Source: an uncultured Eubacteriales bacterium (GTDB lineage: Bacteria > Bacillota > Clostridia > Oscillospirales > CAG-272). Taken from it: a stretch of DNA of 11,940 nt. Both the position numbers and the translations under genes were made by a program. Shown in pieces: positions 1-6,910 of the stretch (its first letter is position 1; each line of letters begins with the position of its first letter). The stretch covers positions 1-11,940 of the forward strand of contig USPP01000016.1 in the NCBI GenBank assembly GCA_900556615.1, written 5' to 3'. The notes under the pieces were generated by a model. That model saw nothing but the letters and a program-made list of their open reading frames with translations. It did not search any database and was not told the origin of the DNA.

Positions 1-1445
1 TGACCGTACCGATGGCACGGTACTTTGCGTAACGGCTGAACAAAAGAGAGCTCAATTATGTCACCGGCAGTATAATTTCCGTCGAAGGCGGCAAAACACT
101 CATCAACCATAGCAAATTCTTGATTTATTCCGTTTTTGGTTATCCGAACGTTTTCAGCCCATTCCGGTATGTAGAGCTTTGTGAGAATAGGATTGCCGGT
201 TCCCTTATTGACAGTGAGAGATATCTTTCCTTCCTCCGGATATAAGGAGCGAACCGATATTTCTTCTCCCCCGGAAAGCTTCGCGTCAAAGTCGAAATAA
301 AAAGGAATACAAATTGAGGACTCGTCTTCATATACGGCATGTCTGACGGGATAGCCGAGTCCCTCAGCCCCTCTCATAGTACAGCAATGGAAGGCTTCAT
401 AAAATGCATCGTAGACTTTGACTCTTCCGTCTTCTACGGTAGTATCGCAGCCCATGCCGCCATTGTCGCGCTGCGAGCGCATCAGCGCATTCCACCATAT
501 TTTGTGTGACATATCAAGATAATGTCGTTTCCCGGTGACCTCCCAAAGCTGACATGCGAGCATATATGAGTCGACGATTCCGCAGGGCTCGGTATGTCCG
601 GGAATACGGAATCCGTTCCGGTTTTCATAATTCACTGTCATGCCGTACTTTTCATAATCGTCAAAATATTTGACAATTGTAGCCAAAAGAGAAGGATCCT
701 TCTTGATATTATATACTCTCATAAGACCTCTCATACAGGTAAGAGTTGCATGTGTCTGGAGCCCTGAACCGACATAATCAACACTGCGGAAAGCATCAAG
801 AAGGGCATCGATGTATTCTCCTATTTGAGTTTTCAGCGGTTCCTTATTTATCATTTCCCATGCCTGACCGAGCGCGTCAAAGGACATAAAAATACAGCCG
901 ATATCAGAGGAAAGACGCCATTCTTTGAATCTGCCGCTGGTGTGACCGATTACCGCGTAATCCGAGGCGGCAACTCGGTCTTCTTTTGTACGGGGATAGT
1001 TTTTAAGGTGCTCCGTCACGGGAAGGTATAGAGCTTTTATCATTTGCTCAGCCGTATCAAGATATTTTTCCTCTCCGGTTATCCGGTATGTTTCCATGAA
1101 GGCTCTGAGCATCCAGTTTTGCGCCGAATGCATTTGTTCGTTAATATCATTCAGATTGAGTTTGTCGTTCGGCTCACTTCTGTAGCCCTCATCGTTCATA
1201 ATCTCATAGATCCAATTGATAAGCGGTTCAAGAGTGGCGGCTTCACTTTTTAATGCTTCACTGTCCAGTGTGAGCGCAAGCATAGCGCGTCCCTCCCAAT
1301 CGCCCGGCCAGCCTATGCAGCAATATGGAGGCAGTCCGGCAATTCCTGCACGGTAAATTTTGTCGTGCATACGGCTGAAGTTTTTTAAAAGTCTTGTCCT
1401 GAGCTCACCTTTTACGGTTACACGGTTAAGCGATAGCGGTTTCAT
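1..1445 (-). CDS. GH127-family (DUF1680) glycosidase, probable beta-L-arabinofuranosidase; C-terminus cut by window edge
   Basis: Reading the minus strand from ATG at 1445 gives 481 uninterrupted codons to the window edge, so the start is real and the C-terminus is missing. AAGGGG (1454-1459) lies 8 bases upstream of the ATG. There is no signal peptide, so the enzyme is probably cytoplasmic. The N-terminal part is helix-rich, with GWPGDWEGR near residue 46, as in an (alpha/alpha)6 barrel. The family's zinc-cysteine site is visible: E286-P-C288, then a Cys-Cys pair at 354-355 (HCCTMRGAEG). E274 is the best candidate for the glutamate ligand. In the characterised Bifidobacterium enzyme HypBA1, a glutamate and three cysteines hold zinc, and the first Cys of the pair is the nucleophile. 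Beta-strand sequence after about residue 390 fits the C-terminal sandwich; family members are usually over 600 residues. GH127-related families such as GH146 cannot be excluded. Fold call strong, exact substrate inferred. Confidence 0.85.
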   Translation of the reverse strand, partial: MKPLSLNRVTVKGELRTRLLKNFSRMHDKIYRAGIAGLPPYCCIGWPGDWEGRAMLALTLDSEALKSEAATLEPLINWIYEIMNDEGYRSEPNDKLNLNDINEQMHSAQNWMLRAFMETYRITGEEKYLDTAEQMIKALYLPVTEHLKNYPRTKEDRVAASDYAVIGHTSGRFKEWRLSSDIGCIFMSFDALGQAWEMINKEPLKTQIGEYIDALLDAFRSVDYVGSGLQTHATLTCMRGLMRVYNIKKDPSLLATIVKYFDDYEKYGMTVNYENRNGFRIPGHTEPCGIVDSYMLACQLWEVTGKRHYLDMSHKIWWNALMRSQRDNGGMGCDTTVEDGRVKVYDAFYEAFHCCTMRGAEGLGYPVRHAVYEDESSICIPFYFDFDAKLSGGEEISVRSLYPEEGKISLTVNKGTGNPILTKLYIPEWAENVRITKNGINQEFAMVDECFAAFDGNYTAGDIIELSFVQPLRKVPCHRYG

Positions 1446-1471
1446 ATTTATAACCCCTTAGATTATTATTG

Positions 1472-1492
1472 CGCAGTCAGTAAAATACTGCG
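1472..1492. promoter_or_regulatory. Inverted repeat in the GH127 leader, candidate operator
   Basis: CGCAGT (1472-1477) and ACTGCG (1487-1492) are perfect 6-bp arms around a 9-bp centre. An alternative pairing of CAGT and ACTG lies inside. The site sits between the likely -10 box (1503-1508) and the GH127 start codon, where a bound repressor would block transcription. It could also be an RNA hairpin in the leader. No regulator can be assigned. Confidence 0.35.
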
Positions 1493-1502
1493 TCCTGAAA
1501 AT

Positions 1503-1531
1503 ATTATATCACATTGAAATAATTCAATATT
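1503..1531 (-). promoter_or_regulatory. Promoter of the GH127 gene, extended -10 type
   Basis: On the minus strand a perfect TATAAT (1503-1508) is preceded by TGA, making an extended -10 (TGnTATAAT). At 17-bp spacing the -35 position is only AATATT (1526-1531), a poor match, as is common with extended -10 promoters. The leader to the ATG at 1445 would be about 50 bases. A palindrome (1513-1528) fills most of the spacer. Confidence 0.55.
1513..1528. promoter_or_regulatory. Palindrome overlapping the GH127 promoter, candidate operator
   Basis: ATTGAA (1513-1518) and TTCAAT (1523-1528) form perfect 6-bp arms with a 4-bp centre. The site lies between the -35 and -10 positions of the minus-strand promoter, a classical place for repression. 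AT-rich palindromes also arise by chance, so this is only a candidate. Confidence 0.35.
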
Positions 1532-1672
1532 GTATGAATGTTTTGTTATGTTGTAAAATCAGATGTCAAAACCTTTCTATGGGCGCGCCCCGCGTTTTCT
1601 TTCTCAAGGGTAATAAAAATTCAGTATAAAAGTATCTCTTTTTGCCAAGCGCGAATGTTTTTTTTGTAAATA

Positions 1673-1701
1673 TTGACTTTTTTACAATTAGTCAAGATAA
1701 T
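1673..1701 (+). promoter_or_regulatory. Promoter of the surface protein / solute-binding lipoprotein operon, with overlapping inverted repeat
   Basis: TTGACT (1673-1678) and GATAAT (1696-1701) are separated by exactly 17 bp, a good sigma-A-type promoter. The -35 hexamer TTGACT is also one arm of a perfect inverted repeat with AGTCAA (1690-1695), which directly abuts the -10 box, so a protein bound there would cover the promoter. The promoter lies downstream of an in-frame ATG at 1642, so translation must begin further on (1771). The leader is about 60 bases. Confidence 0.65.
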
Positions 1702-1770
1702 TATACAATCCAAAGAAAAGGCAATACGGATATAATAAATATACAAATAATATTTTGGAGGAATATGAAA

Positions 1771-2511
1771 ATGAAAAAAATCATTGCGTTACTCTTGGCT
1801 ATTCTTACGGTATTCGTTATGGCAATCGGCGTTTCTGCCGAGGGACTGAAGGATACTCAGATTGTTACAAGCAAGGATCATTACCTTGTGGTAAAAACTG
1901 ACAAGGCAAGCGAGGTTTTTGCCGCCGGTTCCATTTTTCAATGGGGATTAGGCAGTTATCTTGAAGCGGCTGACGGATGTGTAAAGATTAAGGGCGGTAT
2001 TACTGCCGGAGCCGGAAACGGAGTAGAGCTTTCTATTGCCTACGGAAATGCCGCTGGGATTGAGGCTGAAGAAGGAACCTTCGTCACAAGCAAGCTGAAA
2101 TGCTTCACTATTACCTATAAAACAGACTCCGAAGCAACGCTGGCTGTAAAATTTGCTCCTTCCGAAACGATTTGGAACACCGCTCCTGCCGGTTGGAAAG
2201 CTGAGGATTATTGTTCGTTTACTCTCCCTGCGAGCAAAGACGGTTATACCACGCAGATTATTACGCTGAGCGAAGCTGTTTGCTATGATGCAACCCCCTT
2301 CCTCTTCGGTTGGTGTGCTGAAAACGTCCCTTCCGACATTTATGTAACCGAAATGGGATTTTTTGCAACAAAAGAAGAAGCAAAAGCTTATTATAATATA
2401 ACGGATCCGGTTGCTCCTCCTACAGCAGACGCATTTACAGTATCCGCCGTTGTTCTTGCAGTGTCGGCGGTGTGTGTGGGCGTTGTTATCGGTAAAAAGA
2501 AATCATACTAA
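1771..2511 (+). CDS. Secreted beta-rich surface protein with C-terminal membrane anchor, possibly carbohydrate-binding
   Basis: A 246-residue protein I cannot assign to a named family. It starts with a signal peptide (residues 1-23, ...IGVSA, then EG). The body is rich in beta-strand and aromatic residues, like a jelly-roll binding module, and the tail YVTEMGFFATKEEAKAYY resembles the closing strand and helix of binding-type modules in gut Firmicutes surface proteins. It ends with PPTADAF, about 20 hydrophobic residues and KKKSY. This looks like a sorting or anchor signal, but it is not LPXTG. GGAGG (1757-1761) is 9 bases from ATG 1771 and only 3 from an alternative ATG at 1765, so 1771 is preferred. 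It has no catalytic motif I can see. It lies 37 bp upstream of the solute-binding lipoprotein gene and probably shares its transcript. A role in holding glycan at the cell surface is inference. Confidence 0.75.
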   Translation: MKKIIALLLAILTVFVMAIGVSAEGLKDTQIVTSKDHYLVVKTDKASEVFAAGSIFQWGLGSYLEAADGCVKIKGGITAGAGNGVELSIAYGNAAGIEAEEGTFVTSKLKCFTITYKTDSEATLAVKFAPSETIWNTAPAGWKAEDYCSFTLPASKDGYTTQIITLSEAVCYDATPFLFGWCAENVPSDIYVTEMGFFATKEEAKAYYNITDPVAPPTADAFTVSAVVLAVSAVCVGVVIGKKKSY

Positions 2512-2548
2512 TTTCAATGAAATCTGAAAAATCAGAAAGGAACTTTCT

Positions 2549-4018
2549 ATGAAAAAGAAGGTAGTTTCTATACTGCTTGCATTTCTGACCGTAATGTGCG
2601 TTTTCGCTGCCGTATCCTGCGAAAATCCCGGAGAGCCGTCGGAAAGTGATTCAAAAGGAAGCGAGAGCGTATCCGGTGAAGGGAACACAGTACTTGAATC
2701 CGATATAAAGATCCTTCCCAAAATTGATTATGAGGGTTATACTTTTGTAATGACATACAGGGACCTTCAAAATATGGTGCGCGATATGTCGTTTGATCGG
2801 GAAGCAACCGATCAGCTTGAGGTTGCAAAGTATAACCGGGCTCAAAAGGTAATGGAGTATTATGATATTGTTCTCGAACCGTATGTGATCAGCGGAGACT
2901 GGGCGGGAATGATGGCGCTTGATTCGGTAGCTGCCGGGGACAGTGATTATGACATCATCATGCCTCACTCTCATATTGCCTGGGGAACATATATCATAGA
3001 AGGATATGCCCTTGAATGGACAGAAAACATGAAATATAATTATCTCGATCAGGAATGGTGGGATCAGGGAGCGGCAGAATGCCTGTCTATCGGAAACAAA
3101 ATATATACCATGATGGGCGATAACAGCTGGATGCTGCTCGGCGATACGGTCGGAATTGTTTTCAATAAAAAAATTCTTTCTGACAACAGCATTGAATATC
3201 CTTATCAGGATGTTTTGGACAAAACATGGACCTTTGATAAGTTTTATCAGATTGCTTCACAGACCAAGTACGATCTTGACGGAGACGGAAGAATTGACTT
3301 CGGTACCGACCGCATGGGTTATGAAACTACGATATACGGAGGTACGGTCGGATTTCTCTGGACCTGCGGAAGCCGTACTATAGGGAAAGACAGCGAGGAT
3401 ATGCCGTATATCGCTCTGAACAACGAGAGAACAGTCGATCTCTTTACAAAATTTTTTGATATGATGAATCAGGATGGCTTTAAGATCATGACGGATCAGG
3501 CAAACTTTGATAAAAGCTGTGCAGATTTTATCGAGGATAAGGTCGTTATGATCGATACCTATATTATGAATCTTGAATTGCTTCGCGATAAAAGTGATTG
3601 GGGAGTAGTACCGTATCCGATGTTTGACGAGCAGGTGGGCGAATACAATTCAACTGCGGACGCGGGGATCCATTCGATTATAGTTCCCTATAATGCGCCA
3701 AACGTTGACAGAACCAGTATGATACTTGAAGCTCTTACTATAGAGGGACACAACGAAGTTATTCCCGCGTTTTATGAGACGACGCTTCAGATAAAATATA
3801 CGGACGATGATATTTCAAAGCAAATGCTTGATATTATAAGAGGTTCGAGAGTATTTGACCTTGCCTATTTTACGGGCAGAGCCGGAAATTTCAATCTTCC
3901 TGGCTTCCATCTTTGTCAGGCAGGAGGAGATTTCGCCTCTTTCTATCAGGCAAATCTTGAAGCGGCACAGGAGTCCTTGGACGAGCTTGTATCATCTGTG
4001 ATAACCAAAAACGGATGA
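2549..4018 (+). CDS. Extracellular solute-binding lipoprotein (sugar ABC-type family 1), orphan
   Basis: A 489-residue lipoprotein. The signal peptide ends in AVSC, making Cys24 the likely lipidated residue, followed by a Ser/Gly/Glu-rich linker to about residue 48. The body has the look of large type-I sugar-binding proteins: YNRAQKVMEYYDI early on, DYDIIMPHSH, the hinge-like GIVFNKKIL, and a Ca-loop-like D242-L-D-G-D-G-R-I-D250 followed by G, common in this family. AAAGGA ends 7 bases before the ATG. The gene follows the surface protein after 37 bp and ends before a strong terminator (4070-4106), so no permease or ATPase gene belongs to this operon. It must use a transporter encoded elsewhere, or act as a surface sensor or scavenger. 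The ligand is presumably an oligosaccharide, by context only. Confidence 0.85.
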   Translation: MKKKVVSILLAFLTVMCVFAAVSCENPGEPSESDSKGSESVSGEGNTVLESDIKILPKIDYEGYTFVMTYRDLQNMVRDMSFDREATDQLEVAKYNRAQKVMEYYDIVLEPYVISGDWAGMMALDSVAAGDSDYDIIMPHSHIAWGTYIIEGYALEWTENMKYNYLDQEWWDQGAAECLSIGNKIYTMMGDNSWMLLGDTVGIVFNKKILSDNSIEYPYQDVLDKTWTFDKFYQIASQTKYDLDGDGRIDFGTDRMGYETTIYGGTVGFLWTCGSRTIGKDSEDMPYIALNNERTVDLFTKFFDMMNQDGFKIMTDQANFDKSCADFIEDKVVMIDTYIMNLELLRDKSDWGVVPYPMFDEQVGEYNSTADAGIHSIIVPYNAPNVDRTSMILEALTIEGHNEVIPAFYETTLQIKYTDDDISKQMLDIIRGSRVFDLAYFTGRAGNFNLPGFHLCQAGGDFASFYQANLEAAQESLDELVSSVITKNG

Positions 4019-4069
4019 TTTTATAGGGCAAAATCATTGTTTCATTTTCTTTATAGAAATTTTTCGGGT

Positions 4070-4106
4070 GGGCTGTCGTGTTAAAGCGACAGCCCGCGGT
4101 TGTTTT
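4070..4106. terminator. Bidirectional terminator between convergent genes
   Basis: GGGCTGTCG (4070-4078) pairs perfectly with CGACAGCCC (4087-4095) around an 8-base loop. On the plus strand GCGG then TTGTTTT follows; on the minus strand the stem is followed by ACCCG and then a run of A and T (4054-4064). It lies between the lipoprotein gene (plus) and the AraC gene (minus) and can serve both. Confidence 0.75.
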
Positions 4107-4253
4107 ATACTGGTAGCCGCCAGCAAGTCACAGGAGGATGCCAAAAGCTTTTGCTTTGTGCAGGAAAATACCTTTTTGATGTGTGATAAAGACGGTCCGC
4201 TCACTCAAAAATGAAAAGCAAAAGAGAATTAAGTAATGAAACTTGTCTTGTCT
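4107..4253. other. Gene-free spacer with palindrome and short inverted repeats
   Basis: No credible gene. It holds a perfect 12-bp palindrome CAAAAGCTTTTG (4142-4153) and a 10-bp inverted repeat, CTTTTGCTTT (4148-4157) with AAAGCAAAAG (4215-4224). A strong AGGAGG directly abuts an ATG at 4138, but that frame stops after 13 codons with no space for ribosome placement. The density of structure suggests a dispersed intergenic repeat or remnant, but no second copy is present in this window. Confidence 0.35.
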
Positions 4254-5177
4254 TTATTGTTTACTGCCTGTTCCGGTAGTTCTGTATTCCTTCGGTGATA
4301 CTCCGACATTTTTTTCAAAGGTGTGTATAAAATGGGAAGCGTCAAAAAAGCCTGTTTGGATAGCTATGGATGTTACGGATTGATCGGTGGTCAGAAGAAG
4401 CGACATGGCTTTGGATATTCTGTGGTCGGTAATAAAATCTCCGGGGGTTTTACCGGAAAACTTTTTGAACAGAAGATAATATGTGCTTCGTGAAATATGA
4501 AGCTCTGAAGCCAGCTCATTGATATCAAGCTTTTGATCGTAATCCCGGTAAATTTTCTCGACAGCGCGGGTAAACAGCATACTGTCGCTGTCGCTTACAT
4601 TCTCGGTTTCCGGAGAATATTCCCGGCAAAAAAATGCAGTTAACTTTGTTATCAGGTATAAAGCATTGATATTTAATCCGATAGCATCGTGCACGGTCAG
4701 TTCTTCCTTTATATTTATTTTGGCGGCGCTTTCGATTATCTCGTATATCTCACTGTACTCGTTGTCGCGGAATTTTAAGAAGCGTGATACACCGGCAAAT
4801 TCCCGTATTTGAGGGGCAATATCGAAGAGAGCAAAGTATCCGGGCATGCTTATCAGATCCGATTCATATTTTTTGAAAAAATCGGTATGAAGGATGATAT
4901 GATAAACGACAAGCTCTCCGCAGTTCCAATATCCGTGCTTAATTTTAGGAGGAATCACGAAAACGTCTCCTTCGCTTACTTCAAAAATATGTCCGCTGTA
5001 ATAATGGGCGCCTTTGCCGCCGAGAATGATATTGATTTCATAATAATCGTGAGCATGCATGCCGATCGAATAATCGGTCAGTAAATGATGTTGAACAAGA
5101 AGCGTTCTGCCGCATCTTTTATCACTATATCTCCAGGGAGTGTCTGTGCCGTCGAACAGAGTTTTGGGGTATTCCAT
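4254..5177 (-). CDS. AraC-family transcriptional regulator with N-terminal cupin domain
   Basis: A 307-residue DNA-binding regulator. Residues about 25-100 form an AraC-type sugar-sensing cupin: MHAHDYYEINIIL around 40-52, then EGDVFVIPP (69-77) and the KH motif (80-81). Residues about 205-300 carry two helix-turn-helix motifs: LDINELASELHISRSTYYLLF, then the second with TGFFDASHFIHTFEK and GVSPKEYR, the family signature. ATG 5177 is chosen because GGAGG sits 7 bases upstream; a TTG at 5207 would extend the frame but precedes that site. The gene is divergent from the GH27 operon, the usual arrangement for a regulator that senses a sugar and activates the neighbouring hydrolases. Its own promoter lies at 5217-5245. 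Confidence 0.92.
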   Translation of the reverse strand: MEYPKTLFDGTDTPWRYSDKRCGRTLLVQHHLLTDYSIGMHAHDYYEINIILGGKGAHYYSGHIFEVSEGDVFVIPPKIKHGYWNCGELVVYHIILHTDFFKKYESDLISMPGYFALFDIAPQIREFAGVSRFLKFRDNEYSEIYEIIESAAKINIKEELTVHDAIGLNINALYLITKLTAFFCREYSPETENVSDSDSMLFTRAVEKIYRDYDQKLDINELASELHISRSTYYLLFKKFSGKTPGDFITDHRISKAMSLLLTTDQSVTSIAIQTGFFDASHFIHTFEKNVGVSPKEYRTTGTGSKQ

Positions 5178-5216
5178 ATCTTTGCCTCCACACGATATTA
5201 CAGTCAATTAAGTAAT

Positions 5217-5245
5217 ATAATACACCGAATTATAAAAAAAATCAA
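5217..5245 (-). promoter_or_regulatory. Promoter of the AraC-family regulator gene
   Basis: On the minus strand TTGATT (5240-5245) and TATTAT (5217-5222) are spaced exactly 17 bp, both close to consensus. The leader to ATG 5177 is about 30 bases and contains the GGAGG site. Confidence 0.65.
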
Positions 5246-5272
5246 GAGAAAAAATGATTACTTTTGTTTTTT

Positions 5273-5284
5273 ACAGTTAACTGT
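5273..5284. promoter_or_regulatory. Perfect 12-bp palindrome ACAGTTAACTGT, candidate operator between AraC and GH27
   Basis: The sequence is its own reverse complement. It lies in the divergent control region, 5 bp upstream of the candidate -35 box for the GH27 operon and about 30 bp upstream of the regulator's own -35. An activator bound here could contact polymerase at the GH27 promoter. AraC proteins often bind direct repeats instead, so the assignment to this regulator is inference. Confidence 0.45.
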
Positions 5285-5289
5285 CCGAT

Positions 5290-5318
5290 TATACATAAAA
5301 ACAAAACTATATTACAAT
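5290..5318 (+). promoter_or_regulatory. Candidate promoter of the GH27 operon
   Basis: TATACA (5290-5295) and TACAAT (5313-5318) are 17 bp apart. The -35 is weak (4 of 6 matches) and the -10 good, as expected of an activator-dependent promoter with a binding site just upstream (5273-5284). The leader would be about 100 bases. Other AT-rich hexamers nearby make this a best guess. Confidence 0.4.
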
Positions 5319-5425
5319 AAAACGTGCTTTCCACTGTGATAAAATTTCAGCATATAACATAATTTATCGAAAGCATATTGTAAAACGAGGGCTGGGAGCT
5401 TCGAGATGTAAAGAGGAGAAAAGGT

Positions 5426-6892
5426 ATGAAAAAGCGTTATAAATCAATTCTGTCCGGAGTGATTGTGTTTTTTACCGTACTATGCGCGGTAGCTGTTCCT
5501 TCCGTATTCGCTGAAGAGAAAAGTGAAAGCGCAGGCTCAGGAATAACGGCTCCGCCGATGGGCTTTAATACATGGTATACTTATCTTGACGGCTTTACAG
5601 AGAATACCATCAAGGAGCTGGTGAAAGCTATGGAGAAAAAAGGACTTCGCGAACTCGGATATCAGTATATTCAGATCGATTGGGGCTGGTGCGCTGAGGA
5701 TCGGGGATATGCGATTCGGGACGAGAACGGTAATATGGTGCCGGATCCGAATAAATTCAGTTCAATGATAGCTCTTGCCAATTATCTTCACAAGCGGGGA
5801 TTTAAAATCGGGTATTATACCGATCTTGGTGTTTCGGGATGCGGCAACGGTATAGGAAGCTATGGCTATTATCAGCAGGATATTGAACAGTTTCTCAAAT
5901 GGGACGCCGATCTCATAAAAATCGACAGCTGCGGAGGGCATGTTGATTATGCCGACCATAACGAAGCATATCGGGCTGTTCTCGATTGCTTGAAAAATGC
6001 CGATACCGATAATTCCGTTGCGATTAATATTTGCTGCGGCGGCGGATACGGTGTTACGGAATTTATATCGGGAATGGCTGATGATTATGTCGGGAACAGA
6101 ATTCCGTTTATGTATTACCGTACCTGTCAGGATATTTCGGCGTCGATTCCGAAGGTTCTTTGGGAAGATGAAACATACGGTGTACTGAAATCCTTTGATA
6201 TGGCTATGGCTTATCCGGAAAATTCAAAGCCGGGCTGCTATTTTGATATGGATACGCTGATGCTTGAAAATAACGGACTGACCGCAGAGGAGAATAAATC
6301 CTATTTTACTTTGTTTTGTATTGCTCCCTCGACGCTTATGCTGGCGGTGGATATTCCGAATATAAGCGATGAAACGCTTGCCATTATCAGCAATGAGGAA
6401 GCTATTGCCGTAAATCAGGATCCGCTTTGCCATTCCGCAAGACTTGTAAGAGAGGATGTTTCCGGACTTCAGGTGTATAATAAAGTTCAGAGCGATGAAA
6501 ACGGTCACAGGGTGAGAGCGGTAATGCTCTTTAACAGGACATCCGATACGGCTGAAATATCGGTGAATTGGTCCGATATCGGTCTTGAGGGTGATTGTCT
6601 TGTAAGAGACCTCTGGGAACATGAGGATAAGGGTATTTATGACGGAGAGTACAGTGCATCGGTTCCTTCCCACGGCGTCGTTCTTTTAAAGGTTACAGAA
6701 CAGGCGGGCGACATACAGGAAACTACCGCCGGTTCGTCGGAGATCATATCAGCTTCCTCAGGTGAGGCTACAACGGAGATTCCGAAGCCCTCGGAACAAA
6801 AAAGCAGATTGTTTATATACATAACCGCCGCTGTTGCAGCGATAATAGTAGTTGTTGTTTTACTTCTTTTCATTAAGAGAAAACATAAATAA
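5426..6892 (+). CDS. Secreted, membrane-anchored GH27 glycosidase (alpha-galactosidase family)
   Basis: A 488-residue retaining glycosidase acting outside the cell. Residues 1-29 are a signal peptide (...PSVFA, then EE). The (beta/alpha)8 barrel begins at APPMGFNTW (about 41-49). KID167 is the nucleophile and R232-xxx-D236 the acid/base, as in family GH27; NQDPL marks the end of the barrel. A beta-sandwich with RDLWEH and HGVVLLKV closes the catalytic part. A Thr/Ser/Glu linker follows, then a membrane segment (about 462-483) and the basic tail KRKHK. The substrate-pocket motif reads I-D85-W-G-W instead of the usual I-D-D-C-W, so the sugar specificity may be unusual; beta-L-arabinopyranosidase is a known alternative in this family. 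GGAG lies 7 bases before the ATG. It is first gene of an operon, 18 bp before its paralogue. Confidence 0.88.
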   Translation: MKKRYKSILSGVIVFFTVLCAVAVPSVFAEEKSESAGSGITAPPMGFNTWYTYLDGFTENTIKELVKAMEKKGLRELGYQYIQIDWGWCAEDRGYAIRDENGNMVPDPNKFSSMIALANYLHKRGFKIGYYTDLGVSGCGNGIGSYGYYQQDIEQFLKWDADLIKIDSCGGHVDYADHNEAYRAVLDCLKNADTDNSVAINICCGGGYGVTEFISGMADDYVGNRIPFMYYRTCQDISASIPKVLWEDETYGVLKSFDMAMAYPENSKPGCYFDMDTLMLENNGLTAEENKSYFTLFCIAPSTLMLAVDIPNISDETLAIISNEEAIAVNQDPLCHSARLVREDVSGLQVYNKVQSDENGHRVRAVMLFNRTSDTAEISVNWSDIGLEGDCLVRDLWEHEDKGIYDGEYSASVPSHGVVLLKVTEQAGDIQETTAGSSEIISASSGEATTEIPKPSEQKSRLFIYITAAVAAIIVVVVLLLFIKRKHK

Positions 6893-6910
6893 AATTTCAG
6901 GAGAAACAAA

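Noticed and set aside
1642..1770. An in-frame ATG at 1642 would extend the surface protein by 43 residues.
   Set aside because: The promoter (1673-1701) lies downstream of it, and GGAGG plus a clean signal peptide point to 1771.
2568..2974. Minus-strand frames over the start of the solute-binding lipoprotein gene.
   Set aside because: Shadows of a clear lipoprotein gene; no start signals or recognisable domains.
4138..4179. A 13-codon frame right after AGGAGG.
   Set aside because: No spacing between the site and the ATG, and far too short with no partner gene.
5178..5207. TTG at 5207 as start of the AraC gene.
   Set aside because: The strong GGAGG lies between it and ATG 5177 at ideal distance from the ATG.
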